Shown: in pieces, positions 53,449 through 62,583 of the stretch
Layout: every line of letters starts with the position of its first letter
Position numbering within the stretch: the first letter of the stretch is position 1
Assembly (NCBI GenBank): GCA_000155695.1
Contig: DS990592.1
Coordinates: 4,353,820-4,417,819 of the forward strand
Direction: 5' to 3'
DNA length: 64,000 nt
Origin: Verrucomicrobiia bacterium DG1235
GTDB lineage: Bacteria; Verrucomicrobiota; Verrucomicrobiia; Opitutales; Opitutaceae
Position numbers and translations under genes: made by a program
The notes under the pieces: model-generated
The model's input: only the letters and a program-made list of their open reading frames with translations
What the model was told of the DNA's origin: nothing
Databases searched by the model: none

Positions 53449-55665
53449 TTAGAAGTGGAGGTCGACGCCGATGCCGATCTGGCGCGGGTCTCCGACTTGT
53501 GCGGCGAGGGTAGTGGCGTTTTGCTCCCAGAGGCTGTTTAGGTAGTCGTCGTCGAGCAGATTTTTGCCGTAGAGGTAGGCGCTCCATGACTCTTTTTGGT
53601 AGCCGATTTTTGCGTTTAGAATCAGGCGGTCTCCAAGCGTCATGTCTGGGTCGTTTTCGGGCGCGGCGTGGACGTTGCTGTAGTAGGTGAGGGAGGCGGT
53701 GCCGAACCAGTCTCTCGGAGCTTGATAGGAGACGCCAGCTCCGAGGGTCCAGCGTGGAGCGTTTGGAAATTCCTTGCCGGTGTAGTCGTCGACGCTGGTC
53801 GCGAAGTCTTTGAACTCGGTGTGGGTGTATCCAATATTTTGAAACAGGCTCCAACCGTTCTCAAGGCGTTGGCGCATTTCTGCCTCGAAGCCGTAGTAGG
53901 TGGATGCGCCTGCGTTTTCGACTTGGCGGTCGAAGGTGTCGTTGGAGAGCTGGACGCTAACTTGTTGGTCGGTCCAATCGACGTAGAAGGCGTTCGCGTT
54001 GAGCGTGACTTTTCTGTCGTGCCATTGGCTGCGGAGGGATAGCTCGTAGTTGTCGGTGAACTCTGGATCGTAGGGGACGATTTCGGCTCGAGCTTGGTTG
54101 AACGCGACTCCACCGGAGCGGTATCCCTGGCTAAAGGTGAAGCCGAGGCTGAGGTCCTCTTGCAAGTGATAGGTGGCTCCGAGCGTGGGAAGCGCGACGT
54201 CGAACTCGTCGTCTCCGAGTCCCTCTGCGGTGGCGTCGGCGACGAGGCTTTGGAGCACGACATTGGCGGGAGTGCCAGCTGGTATGCCGTAGGAGGGGAC
54301 GTCTATGAGGGCGACAGCGTTGGGGAAGCCTTCGAGGAGTTCGACGAACTGGTTGCGGTCGCGTTCGTTCTTCTCCTGGTCGAGGCGGAGTCCGGCGGAT
54401 AGGGTCCAGCGCTTGTTTGGCTGGTAGTCTCCGTTGAAGAAGAAGGCGGTGTTTGCGATGTCGGTTTTGCTGTACTGGATGATGCTGAGGAGCGCTTGGG
54501 CTGGCGGGGTGAGCCCGAATACGGCGTCGAGGGGGCTGGCTATGGTGTAGTAGAATGGGCCATCGGTCGCGTAGCCTCTGGTCTCTTCGGCGGCGTAAAG
54601 TCCGAAGAGGGCGTTCCAGTTTTCGCCTTTGCCGAGAAGGCGGATTTCCTGGCTGACGGTTTTGTTGTCGCTGTCGAATCCGTAGACGAGGTCCTCTTCG
54701 GGGGTGCGGTCTCCGTCATAGGAGGCGCTGCGAAAGAAGTCGCTCCATGAGTTGGTCGCGGTGAGGAGCCAGCCGTTTGCCATTTCCTTGTTGATTTCCA
54801 GGGATGCGAGACGCGTGGTGGCGTCTGTGATTTCCGGGGTGTTTTCATGGGCGATGCGCTGGTAGAGGGCTTGGCGGTCGGGGCCGTAGCTATAGACGCG
54901 GTAGGGGGCGTCATTTTCGGAGTGGGAGTAGCTGAGGAGGGCGGAGAAACCATCCCATTTGGCCGGTTCGAAGAGCAGTTTGCCGCGCAGGGTAAGTTGC
55001 TCCTGATGGTCCCAGTCGCTTGTATCCAGAGTTTGGTTGAAGAATGCTCCGTCGCTTGACTGCTTAGTAGCGGAGAGGCGGAAGGCGAGGGCGTCCTTTA
55101 CTAAGGGGCCTCCGTACGCGAGGCCGAGTTGGCTGGAGCCGTCTTCGCCGTAGGTGGCACGGAATTTCCCGCTGTAGTTGAAAGTTGGATTTCGGGTCTT
55201 TGCGATGACGGCGCCAGCCATGGAGTTTCGACCTTGGCTGGTGGACTGTGGGCCGCGGAGAATTTCGACGTGGTCGAGATCCCAGACGGAGAGGCCGTCG
55301 TACTGGAGCATTTGGGCGTCAACGGCAGCTCCGTCTAGGAGCACGGTTGCCATGTCACTGCCTTCTGAATACGTGAGGCCGTTGTTGGATATGCCGCGGA
55401 TGGAGAAGGATCCGTTTTTCGCGAAGGTGTTGGCGGTGCGTTCGAAGACGTCGAATAGGCTGGCGTCGGTGGATTGCGCGATTGCTTCGCGGCCGTGGAT
55501 GGCGACTGAGGTCTGGGTTTCCTGAAGGGTGCGGCCGAGCTTTTCGCCTTGTACGGTGATGGCGTCGAGCTCGACGATATCGTCTTCGGAGAGGCTTTGG
55601 GCCTTGAGTTGGGAAGCCAAAAGGACTGCGGGGAGAAGCAGAAGTGGTGTCAGGTTAAAGGTCAT
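53449..55665 (-). CDS. TonB-dependent outer membrane receptor B
   Basis: A 738-aa receptor with signal peptide (MTFNLTPLLLLPAVLLASQL, then KAQS). The plug domain covers about 40-160 (LDAITVQGEKLGRTLQETQT; FSIRGISNNGL; HVEILRGPQSTSQGRNSMAG) and is followed by a long barrel ending IGIGVDLHF. The HVEILRGPQST/GRNSMAGAV plug resembles siderophore/vitamin-type receptors of the large Sphingomonad/Caulobacter-like TonB group. It is followed by its PepSY gene after 36 bp without a terminator, unlike cassettes C and D. Operator c lies 39-73 bp upstream. Confidence 0.9.
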   Translation of the reverse strand: MTFNLTPLLLLPAVLLASQLKAQSLSEDDIVELDAITVQGEKLGRTLQETQTSVAIHGREAIAQSTDASLFDVFERTANTFAKNGSFSIRGISNNGLTYSEGSDMATVLLDGAAVDAQMLQYDGLSVWDLDHVEILRGPQSTSQGRNSMAGAVIAKTRNPTFNYSGKFRATYGEDGSSQLGLAYGGPLVKDALAFRLSATKQSSDGAFFNQTLDTSDWDHQEQLTLRGKLLFEPAKWDGFSALLSYSHSENDAPYRVYSYGPDRQALYQRIAHENTPEITDATTRLASLEINKEMANGWLLTATNSWSDFFRSASYDGDRTPEEDLVYGFDSDNKTVSQEIRLLGKGENWNALFGLYAAEETRGYATDGPFYYTIASPLDAVFGLTPPAQALLSIIQYSKTDIANTAFFFNGDYQPNKRWTLSAGLRLDQEKNERDRNQFVELLEGFPNAVALIDVPSYGIPAGTPANVVLQSLVADATAEGLGDDEFDVALPTLGATYHLQEDLSLGFTFSQGYRSGGVAFNQARAEIVPYDPEFTDNYELSLRSQWHDRKVTLNANAFYVDWTDQQVSVQLSNDTFDRQVENAGASTYYGFEAEMRQRLENGWSLFQNIGYTHTEFKDFATSVDDYTGKEFPNAPRWTLGAGVSYQAPRDWFGTASLTYYSNVHAAPENDPDMTLGDRLILNAKIGYQKESWSAYLYGKNLLDDDYLNSLWEQNATTLAAQVGDPRQIGIGVDLHF

Positions 55666-55703
55666 AACCCTGCCATAGTGACAGGATTAGAAAAGCGTTT
55701 CCG

Positions 55704-55738
55704 CTCGCGGAGGGATTGCTTGCGCTCCGAGAGGGATT
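55704..55738 (-). promoter_or_regulatory. Direct-repeat operator (site c)
   Basis: AATCCCTCTCGGAG and AATCCCTCCGCGAG, 21 bp apart, 39-73 bp upstream of receptor B and 32 bp after the stop of the preceding PepSY gene. Confidence 0.7.
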
Positions 55739-55769
55739 GATTTTCTGCATGCAGTCGAACGGACTGGTT

Positions 55770-56933
55770 TTATTGAGCTTTGCCTGAATTTGGTTTTCCG
55801 AAGAATCGACGATAGCTGAGAGCGAAACCGGTGTAGACGAGGAAGAGAGAACCTAGAGTGAAGAGGCAGGCTATGAGTTTTCCCCAGAATCCGAAGCCGC
55901 CGCCGGTATGGATAAAGCGGGTCCAGATGCGGGCGCGGAGACCGGGACTTCGGTCTTCGAAGTGGATGGCTTGAAGGATGGAGCCGGAGTAGGGATCGAC
56001 TTCTACGGGGACCCATGCTCGGTTTGGCATGTAGTCGGGCCGGGTCAGGTTGAGGGTAATAGGCGCGGCAATTTCTCCGGGTGTCGTTGGTTTGGGAAGA
56101 GCTAGCCCGATGCTGACCCAGTCGGGGTAGCGCTCTTTGGCGAATTGGGTGAGCTTCGAGTGGCTAACGAGCGGAGCACCTTCCGGTGGAAGTGGCGTGC
56201 GCGCTGGCTCGACGGCCATCATTCCGAAGTTGCGAGCAGGTGTCGCTTCTTCACCGAATATGAGAAAGGGAATTTTGTGACCCCACTCGTAGGAGATGAC
56301 GACTGCTGTGGCTGAGAGAATGATGAGTCCGGAAAGACTCCAGATTCCGAATACGTTGTGCCAATTGAAGTCGCGGGCTTTGCCTTTGGCTTTCTTGTTG
56401 AAGATGAGGGCTTTTTCGAAGAGGCGCCATTTTAGGGCGCGAGGGAACCAGATGTAGATGCCGGTGAGGCAGAGCAGTAGAAACGCGAGGTTGGCGGCAC
56501 CGTTTATGTGGCGGCCGATGAGCCAAGTGTCTTTGCTGTCGAGACCGAAGAAGCGGTGCCACATTTCGAGCTCGTGAATGATTTCATGGGCGGTGTGGGC
56601 TTGGGTGTCGGCAAGCTCGCCGGTATAGGGATTGACGTAGAGCGGGTTTTCGTAGCCGACGAGGAATTGGTGAGCGGCGGTGGGGTCGCTATAGACGCGG
56701 ACGTAGTTGAAGGGAAAGTCGGGGCGTTGCTCGCGGACGATGTCTTGTAGTTGTTCTATGGATATGGGAGTGGCATTGGCGGGGACTTCGACCTGAGAGA
56801 CGTGTCGATCGAACCAATGCAGGATCTCCTCTTCGAAGGCGATGCCGATGCCTGTGATAGACATGACTGCGATGACTAGGCCGGAGACGAGACCGGAAAT
56901 GAGATGTATCCAGAATATGGTTTTTCGGAACAT
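55770..56933 (-). CDS. PepSY-associated transmembrane protein (partner of receptor C)
   Basis: A 387-aa inner-membrane protein of the PepSY_TM family. TM1 is at residues 6-30 (FWIHLISGLVSGLVIAVMSI), a PepSY segment at about 60-120 (YVNPYTGELADTQ), TM2 near 145-165, TM3 near 200-220, a second PepSY segment (VEVDPYSGSILQ, about 310-325) and TM4 at 345-370 (LIACLFTLGSLFLVYTGFAL). Conserved histidines (IHELEMWHRFF, RHINGA, WHNVFG) are candidates for heme ligands. This layout matches the ferric-siderophore or heme reductase-type family. It follows receptor C after a terminator-like hairpin. Confidence 0.85.
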   Translation of the reverse strand: MFRKTIFWIHLISGLVSGLVIAVMSITGIGIAFEEEILHWFDRHVSQVEVPANATPISIEQLQDIVREQRPDFPFNYVRVYSDPTAAHQFLVGYENPLYVNPYTGELADTQAHTAHEIIHELEMWHRFFGLDSKDTWLIGRHINGAANLAFLLLCLTGIYIWFPRALKWRLFEKALIFNKKAKGKARDFNWHNVFGIWSLSGLIILSATAVVISYEWGHKIPFLIFGEEATPARNFGMMAVEPARTPLPPEGAPLVSHSKLTQFAKERYPDWVSIGLALPKPTTPGEIAAPITLNLTRPDYMPNRAWVPVEVDPYSGSILQAIHFEDRSPGLRARIWTRFIHTGGGFGFWGKLIACLFTLGSLFLVYTGFALSYRRFFGKPNSGKAQ

Positions 56934-56957
56934 GGGAAGAGATCTGGTGCTGATTGG

Positions 56958-56987
56958 AAAAAAGCCGCCTTGACGAGCGAGGCGGCT
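56958..56987 (-). terminator. Terminator-like hairpin between receptor C and its PepSY gene
   Basis: Stem AGCCGCCT/AGGCGGCT, 9-nt loop, followed on the minus strand by T6. It lies inside the operon, so it may attenuate the downstream gene. Confidence 0.8.
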
Positions 56988-57013
56988 AGGTGATCAATGA
57001 ACGGTTAATTTAA

Positions 57014-59071
57014 CTAGAATTTGTATGAGGCGGAGAGGCGGATGTCGCGTCCGGGCTCGTAGGCGCCGATGATGGATTCGTAGCCGCCGATGTGGGAGAA
57101 GTCTTCCATGCTGCCGTGGCTGCGGTAGAGCTTTTCGAATACGTTCTTAACAGTGAGGTTGAAGGTCACGTTTTCGATGAACTCGGGGGTCCAGCGGAGG
57201 TAGAAGTCGTGGGTGCTGTAGCCGGGTTTGTCGATGCTGCCGGTGGTGTCACCGTAAGCAGTCGATGGGATAAGTACGTCGATGTCGTCCACTCCTTCTA
57301 CGAGGCGAATGTTCCAGCCGACGTCGAGTTGGCTGTTTGCTTGCCAGAAGGCGTCGAGTACCCAAGTGCTGCCCATGGTGGCGGCGATGGAGCCGTATTG
57401 GTAGCGGGTAGCTTGGTGTCCGTTGACGGTGGTGTCGGCGTTGTCGTAGAGCAGGCTGATGTTATAGTTGTCGGCGCTGTAGCTGGTTCTGACGTAGAAG
57501 CCTTCGGTTTCGAGTTCGCCGAGGTTTGTGTAGAAGGTGCCCCAAGGCACGGAGCGCAAGGCGTCCTTATCCGCTTCTTCTGTGTTTACGATAATGTCGT
57601 CAATGGTGTTCTTAAAGAGTCCGAATTCGAAGGAGAGGCGGTCTTTGGCGTAGCTAAGGCTGACTTCGTCGTTGCGAGCGGATTCGCCTTTGAGGTTTGG
57701 ATCATTGGCTGAACCAAGTCTTGCGCCTGATTGCCAGAGTTTGAAGGCATCGTTGATTTCCGGACCGCGGAAAGCGCTGGCGCTGCCGGCGGTCAAGGTG
57801 AGCTCCGGGGAGAGGGAGTAGGTCAGGCCGAGGTTTGGGCTGAAATCGTCGTTGGTGAGCTTTTGTCCAGCTAGGTCGTTGAGCTCGTAGTCGTCGAAGC
57901 GGGCTCCGAGGGTGACGACGAGGTTTTCGGAAGCCTGGATGCGGTCTTGGACGAAGAGGCCCTTGACCTTGGCTGTTTCCTGGCCGGCGAGATCGGCGCC
58001 GACGGTGCCGGATACGATGTTGTCCTCGCGGTAGTCGATGCCATAGGTGAGCTCGTGGTTCGAGAGGTTTTGGGCGTTGGCGAGGTAGAGCTGCTTGCTC
58101 TCGATGTTGCCCATGTAAGGGTCTTCCGCGCCTTGGCGAATTTCGCCTTCGGTGACGCTCAGACGTGTATCCAGATTTAGCCACTCGTTTTCTTCTGAAT
58201 CGAATTGATAGCTGAGCACGGCGGTGGCGCGTTCGGACTCTAGGAAGAGGAGGGGATTTCGTGGGCTGACGAAGGACCACTCGGGACGGCGTAGGTGTTC
58301 ACCGGATTCCGTTATGCTCTCGACGCTAAATTCCAGGCGTTGTCCGTTGTTTAGGCTGCCGACTATTTTGCCGAAAAATACGTCCTGTTCGCTGTTGGAA
58401 CCGGGAGAAGCGTTTCCCTCTGCGTCTTCGAGGTCGTCGTGTTCCGATGTCACGTAACTGGCGAGTCCGCTCCACGCGTCGTTGAATTTTCCATACACAG
58501 TACCGCTTGCCTTGGATCCGTCGGTGTTGCTGTAGTATCCGTACCTGAAGAGGCCTCCGACTTGTTGGTTGTCTCGCAGGAGATCTTCCGGATCCTTGGT
58601 GACAAAGCGAATGGCTCCGCCAAGCGCGCCGGGTCCGTCGGTGGCGTTTCCGATGCCAGATTGGATTTCGATGCGTTTGAGCAATTCTGGCTCGAGCACA
58701 TTTCGTCCGAGGTGGTGGAAGAGAGCTCCTGATTGGGAGGCACCGTCGACGCTGACGTTGAGCATGGCTTCGCCTATGCTGCGCACGTAGATCTTTTGGG
58801 CGACGGCGGTGGATCCGCCGACGGTAATGCTTGGATCGAGGGAAAGGGCGTCTTCGAGGTCAGTCGCTTGGCGTTGCGAGAGGTCGCGTTCAGTGATCTG
58901 AAGGACTTTTTGTACACCGTCTGCTTTGACGGTGAAGGGCGCGAGATCGAAGATGTCGCTCTCAGTTTCGTTAACAGTTGTTTGTCCTGTAAGTGTGGAC
59001 GTCGTGCCCAGCAAGCAAAGGGCAGTGACGAGAGAGTTGTATTTGTAGTTTGTATTCATGAAATAAGACAT
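57014..59071 (-). CDS. TonB-dependent outer membrane receptor C
   Basis: A 685-aa receptor (start at 59071 or, four codons later, at 59059; signal LVTALCLLGTTSTLTGQ). Plug motifs: QITERDLSQRQATDLEDALS, QKIYVRSIGEAMLNVSVDGA and GPGALGGAIRF. The barrel ends IRLSASYKF. It is a paralog of receptor A, with a shared LFHHLGRNVLEPELLKRIE-type segment whose two histidines could be ligand-related. It is followed by a PepSY gene past a hairpin and preceded by a 16-bp palindrome and operator d. The ligand is unknown. Confidence 0.88.
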   Translation of the reverse strand: MSYFMNTNYKYNSLVTALCLLGTTSTLTGQTTVNETESDIFDLAPFTVKADGVQKVLQITERDLSQRQATDLEDALSLDPSITVGGSTAVAQKIYVRSIGEAMLNVSVDGASQSGALFHHLGRNVLEPELLKRIEIQSGIGNATDGPGALGGAIRFVTKDPEDLLRDNQQVGGLFRYGYYSNTDGSKASGTVYGKFNDAWSGLASYVTSEHDDLEDAEGNASPGSNSEQDVFFGKIVGSLNNGQRLEFSVESITESGEHLRRPEWSFVSPRNPLLFLESERATAVLSYQFDSEENEWLNLDTRLSVTEGEIRQGAEDPYMGNIESKQLYLANAQNLSNHELTYGIDYREDNIVSGTVGADLAGQETAKVKGLFVQDRIQASENLVVTLGARFDDYELNDLAGQKLTNDDFSPNLGLTYSLSPELTLTAGSASAFRGPEINDAFKLWQSGARLGSANDPNLKGESARNDEVSLSYAKDRLSFEFGLFKNTIDDIIVNTEEADKDALRSVPWGTFYTNLGELETEGFYVRTSYSADNYNISLLYDNADTTVNGHQATRYQYGSIAATMGSTWVLDAFWQANSQLDVGWNIRLVEGVDDIDVLIPSTAYGDTTGSIDKPGYSTHDFYLRWTPEFIENVTFNLTVKNVFEKLYRSHGSMEDFSHIGGYESIIGAYEPGRDIRLSASYKF

Positions 59072-59081
59072 GTTGGTTATA

Positions 59082-59097
59082 GCATTCTCGAGAATGC
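59082..59097. promoter_or_regulatory. 16-bp perfect palindrome upstream of receptor C
   Basis: GCATTCTCGAGAATGC, 11-26 bp upstream of the start codon of receptor C, downstream of the direct-repeat operator. It may be a second regulator site (repressor) or an RNA hairpin at the start codon. Confidence 0.4.
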
Positions 59098-59119
59098 ACT
59101 ATTTCATGCTCCGCATCAG

Positions 59120-59154
59120 CTCCGAGAGGGATTCAAGGAGCCCTGAGAGGGATT
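59120..59154 (-). promoter_or_regulatory. Direct-repeat operator (site d)
   Basis: AATCCCTCTCAGGG and AATCCCTCTCGGAG, 21 bp apart, 49-83 bp upstream of receptor C and 21 bp after the stop of the previous PepSY gene. Confidence 0.7.
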
Positions 59155-59174
59155 GCTTGAAGTGACTTCCTTGT

Positions 59175-60245
59175 TTATGCCTTTTTGCGGCGTCGGGAGA
59201 AGTAGATGAGGGAGCCGGAGATCGCTAGGATACCAGGAGCGAGGCCGGCGAAGCACCAGATGATCTTGGTGAAGAGTCCGCCGAAGTCGCCGAAGTGGAA
59301 AGGTTCGAAGGAGTCTACTATAAGGGACCAGAGGCCGGTTTCGCGGAGATCGTTTTTGATGGCAATTTCTCCGGTGTTTGCATCGACGCCCATCCAGCTG
59401 CCGTAGGGACTGAGGAAGGGGCTGTCGAAGTGGTTACTGCCGTAGAAGTAGATGTTGGGGTCGTGATCGGTGGGGAAGTAGATGTAGTTGATTCTGAATA
59501 CGGGCCATTCGCTGGTGGCGGTCGAGATGAGCTGATCGATGGGAAGCGAACTCTCGAGCGGCATAAGAATGGGGTGCTCTTCTTCGTGGGCGTGCTCTTC
59601 GATTTCGTGGATGAGGTGGGCGATGTTCCAGTAGGCTCCGGTGACGCCGAGAATGAGATTGAGAGGGATGGAGGCGATGCCGATTGCCTTGTGCAGATCC
59701 GAACAAAAGATGCGCAGGCTTTTGCCGAAGCGGAGACGGAAGAGGTTTTTCCAGAAGGAGCGGTATATCCAAATTCCGGTTACGCTGAGGGCGATGAGCC
59801 CGAGGGCGAGGAGGGCGGTGATTGCCATGCCGATGTGATCGGCGAAGAGTTTGTAGTGGAGATCCACAAACCAGCCCTGGAGGGTGTCTTGATAGCCGAG
59901 TGGTTGGCCGGGGATCTTGCCGGTGTACTGGTCGACGCGGAGCTTATGCCAGTCGTCGGTTCCGAGCGGCTTCATGTAGGCAATGTCGCGAGATTCGGGG
60001 TCGCGGTTGAGTAGCCATCCCGAGACCCAGAAGTCTGGGAATGCTGAGCGGACCTTAGCTATTTGTTGGTCGAGGGGGATGTGTGTGGCGTCTGGCGTGA
60101 AGTCTGCTCGGTTTGTTTCAGAGTAGACTGTGGCGTTTATTTCCTTGTGGAAGACGAGGACGCTGCCGGTGAGGCCGATGAGGATGAGTCCGAGGCCGCA
60201 GATGAGTCCGAGCCAGGAGTGAATTTGCCAGAGGCGTTTTTTCAT
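59175..60245 (-). CDS. PepSY-associated transmembrane protein (partner of receptor D)
   Basis: A 356-aa inner-membrane protein. TM1 is at residues 10-32 (LGLICGLGLILIGLTGSVLV), a PepSY segment around 85-115 (RVDQYTGKIPGQ), TM2 at about 138-160, TM3 at about 190-210, a His/Glu-rich loop (IHEIEEHAHEEEHP, about 217-230) that may bind metal or heme, a second PepSY segment (VDANTGEIAI) and TM4 at about 322-346. It is shorter than the two other intact copies but has the same order of segments. It is separated from receptor D by a strong hairpin. Confidence 0.84.
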   Translation of the reverse strand: MKKRLWQIHSWLGLICGLGLILIGLTGSVLVFHKEINATVYSETNRADFTPDATHIPLDQQIAKVRSAFPDFWVSGWLLNRDPESRDIAYMKPLGTDDWHKLRVDQYTGKIPGQPLGYQDTLQGWFVDLHYKLFADHIGMAITALLALGLIALSVTGIWIYRSFWKNLFRLRFGKSLRIFCSDLHKAIGIASIPLNLILGVTGAYWNIAHLIHEIEEHAHEEEHPILMPLESSLPIDQLISTATSEWPVFRINYIYFPTDHDPNIYFYGSNHFDSPFLSPYGSWMGVDANTGEIAIKNDLRETGLWSLIVDSFEPFHFGDFGGLFTKIIWCFAGLAPGILAISGSLIYFSRRRKKA

Positions 60246-60260
60246 TTGTTTTGGAAAGTG

Positions 60261-60291
60261 AAAAGTCCACCTGCAGTTGCTGCAGGTGGAC
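60261..60291 (-). terminator. Perfect 12-bp hairpin between receptor D and its PepSY gene
   Basis: Stem GTCCACCTGCAG/CTGCAGGTGGAC with a 3-nt loop; on the minus strand it is followed by TTTTC. It is an intra-operon terminator or mRNA-stabilising element. Confidence 0.8.
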
Positions 60292-60320
60292 GGAATAGGT
60301 GTCGGGACTTGATTAGAGAC

Positions 60321-62489
60321 TTAGTATTGCCACTTGAAGGAGAGCAGGAAGTTCTGCGGCTCGCCGAATTGCGGGTAGTCGAGGTTGGCGAGGTAGATTT
60401 CGTCGAGAGCGTTCTTGGCGCTGAGGGTGGCGGAAAAATTCTCGTTGATGGCGTAGTTTAGGTGGAGATTTACGAGGGTGTAGGGATCTTGGCTGATCTC
60501 TACGTTTCCTTGGCCGGGGATGAATTGGCTGCCGATGATTTTGCTTTGCCATGTGGCTCCACCACCGATCGCGAGGCGGCTCCACTGTCCAGGGAACTGG
60601 TAGTGGGTGGAGAGCTGCACGAGGTCTTCGGGAAGGTTGGTCCAGATGGGATCGCCTTCGTGGCGGGAGGTGTTGTTGTGAGTGTATCCGAATATCATGG
60701 ACAAGTCTTTGGTGACCTTTCCGCTGAGTTGCAGCTCGACGCCTTCGGCCTTGGTGCCGTCGACTCCGATTTGTGGATACTTGCCGCTCTCTAGTGGGGC
60801 TGGGTTGAGCGGGTCGGCGACGGCGAAGTTGTCTTGGGTGGTTTCGAAGAGGGCTGCGGTGAAGGTGGCGCGACCTTCGGCGAAGCTGGACTTGAGGCCG
60901 ATCTCGTAGTTGTGCCCGTCGACTGGATCGAGAATGTTGCCGCTCGCGTCCACGTTATCTTGCGGTTCGAAGATGGTGGTGTAGCTCCCGTAGAAGGTGA
61001 GGCTTTCGTTCAGGTCATAGGTGAATCCGACGTAGGGAGTGAACTCGTTGTCGATTTCGTATTCGCTGGTGACGTAGGAGGTGGCTCCTGCGTCGTCGCG
61101 TCCGTAGTCAATGGTATCCCATTTTGTGATACGTCCGCCGAGAATGGCTGAGAAGGCGTCGCTGAGGCGGAGGCGAGTGGAGGAGTAGAGGCCGGTTTGT
61201 TTGGTGCGGATGACGCCTTGGCCGGGGAGGTAGGCGAGCTCCATTTCCGGGGCGGTGCCGTCCCAGGTGTAGAAGTTGGGAATGGTGTAGTTGTAGGGGG
61301 AGCCAGCGAAGCCGGAGGCGGTGTTGAGGGCGACGCTTTCGTATTCTGCGTGGCTGGCGCCGAAGACGACCTCGTGCTCGCGTTCGAAGAGGTCGAACTT
61401 GCCGTTGAGGTAGAGGTCTAGGCTGTTGCGTTCGTCCGAGCTGTCCCATGAGTAGCCCGAGATGACGACGCCGGAGCCGTCTTCCTTGTCGAGCCAGGTG
61501 GCTGCGTAGGCGTTTGCGTAGACGCTGAGGCTTTCTTCGTCACCGGTGGTGTGGTTGATGGCGGCCTTGAGTTGCCATCTGTCGTTGATGGCGTGTTCTA
61601 GGTTGACGAAGGCTGTGCTGGAGTGGCGGTGCCAGTAGGCCCAGTCGGTGGCGAAGTTGGTGGTGTGTGGAAGTTCGGATGGCGTACCGTCAGCGGCGAG
61701 TGGGGGAACGGTGCCCCAAACGGAGGCGGTTGGCTCGTTGTCCTGTCGTTGGAAGCCGAAGGTGAGGGTAGAGTTTTCAGCGAGGTCGGCGGAGAAGGTG
61801 GCAAGGTATGCGAGTTTTTCTTCTTCGTATCGGTCGCGGAAGCTGTCGCGGTCGGTGTAGGCGGCTACGAATCGGCTGCGGAATTTACCCTCGGAAGTGA
61901 TGGGCGTATTCACATCGACCTGGGTGCGGATGTAGTCCCATGAGCCTACGGTTTGTGTAACGGAGGCGGCAAAATTCTTGCCAGCTTGTTTGCGGTGGAG
62001 ATTGACGGTACCGGAGGGTTTGCCGGAGCCGCTGAAGAGGCCGTTGGCGCCGCGCAGGATTTCGACGCGCTGGTAGAGAGCGGTGTCGAACTCTTGATTT
62101 GTGTCACCGCTGTAGGTCGGGATGCCGTCGACTTGGAAGTCGGTGATTTGGAAGCCGCGCGAGAAGTAGAGGGGGCGCTGGGTGTCGTACATGGACACGT
62201 TGACTCCGGTGACGTTGCGCATGACGTCGTCCATGTTGTACATGGATTCCGCTTCGAGGCGGGAGCTGTCGATCAGGCTGATCGTCTGCGGCGTTTCTCG
62301 GTCGGAGAGCGGTAGGCGGGTGGCGGCCCCGATGGTGTCGTAGTTGTCGCCGAATACGGTAAAGCCGCTGAGCTCGAATGCTTGGTCTTCGGTGACTGGC
62401 GCGTCTACGCTGTTTTGGGCGCTGGCGGTGCCGGCGAATCCGAGCGTACCGAGGGCGCATCCTGTGAGGAGTGATTTCAGGTTTTTCAT
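60321..62489 (-). CDS. TonB-dependent siderophore receptor D (FhuE/FpvA-like)
   Basis: A 722-aa receptor with signal peptide (MKNLKSLLTGCALGTLGFAG, then TASA). The plug has the typical siderophore-receptor opening (RLPLSDRETPQTISLIDSSR; DVMRNVTGVNVSMYD; YFSRGFQITDFQVDGIPTYS; YQRVEILRGANGLFSGSGKP SG, read as two motifs). The barrel ends LLSFKWQY. The TPQTISLI...RLE pattern is that of FhuE/FoxA/PupB-like ferric hydroxamate or pyoverdine receptors. It is the clearest siderophore-type member and supports iron uptake for the array. Operator e lies 95-129 bp upstream. Confidence 0.9.
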   Translation of the reverse strand: MKNLKSLLTGCALGTLGFAGTASAQNSVDAPVTEDQAFELSGFTVFGDNYDTIGAATRLPLSDRETPQTISLIDSSRLEAESMYNMDDVMRNVTGVNVSMYDTQRPLYFSRGFQITDFQVDGIPTYSGDTNQEFDTALYQRVEILRGANGLFSGSGKPSGTVNLHRKQAGKNFAASVTQTVGSWDYIRTQVDVNTPITSEGKFRSRFVAAYTDRDSFRDRYEEEKLAYLATFSADLAENSTLTFGFQRQDNEPTASVWGTVPPLAADGTPSELPHTTNFATDWAYWHRHSSTAFVNLEHAINDRWQLKAAINHTTGDEESLSVYANAYAATWLDKEDGSGVVISGYSWDSSDERNSLDLYLNGKFDLFEREHEVVFGASHAEYESVALNTASGFAGSPYNYTIPNFYTWDGTAPEMELAYLPGQGVIRTKQTGLYSSTRLRLSDAFSAILGGRITKWDTIDYGRDDAGATSYVTSEYEIDNEFTPYVGFTYDLNESLTFYGSYTTIFEPQDNVDASGNILDPVDGHNYEIGLKSSFAEGRATFTAALFETTQDNFAVADPLNPAPLESGKYPQIGVDGTKAEGVELQLSGKVTKDLSMIFGYTHNNTSRHEGDPIWTNLPEDLVQLSTHYQFPGQWSRLAIGGGATWQSKIIGSQFIPGQGNVEISQDPYTLVNLHLNYAINENFSATLSAKNALDEIYLANLDYPQFGEPQNFLLSFKWQY

Positions 62490-62583
62490 CTTTGAATCCA
62501 GTTTGTGCTATCGATGGAGGCCCGCGGTTGCGCGAGTGAATCCATCTGCGAGCACGATAGCGCGATGGGCGGTTTGGTTTCCG

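Noticed and set aside
53414-53854. N-terminal 147-residue extension of the PepSY gene at 52085
   Set aside because: Arginine/proline-rich, overlaps the 3' end of receptor B in another frame, and has no domain; the start at 53413 fits the family.
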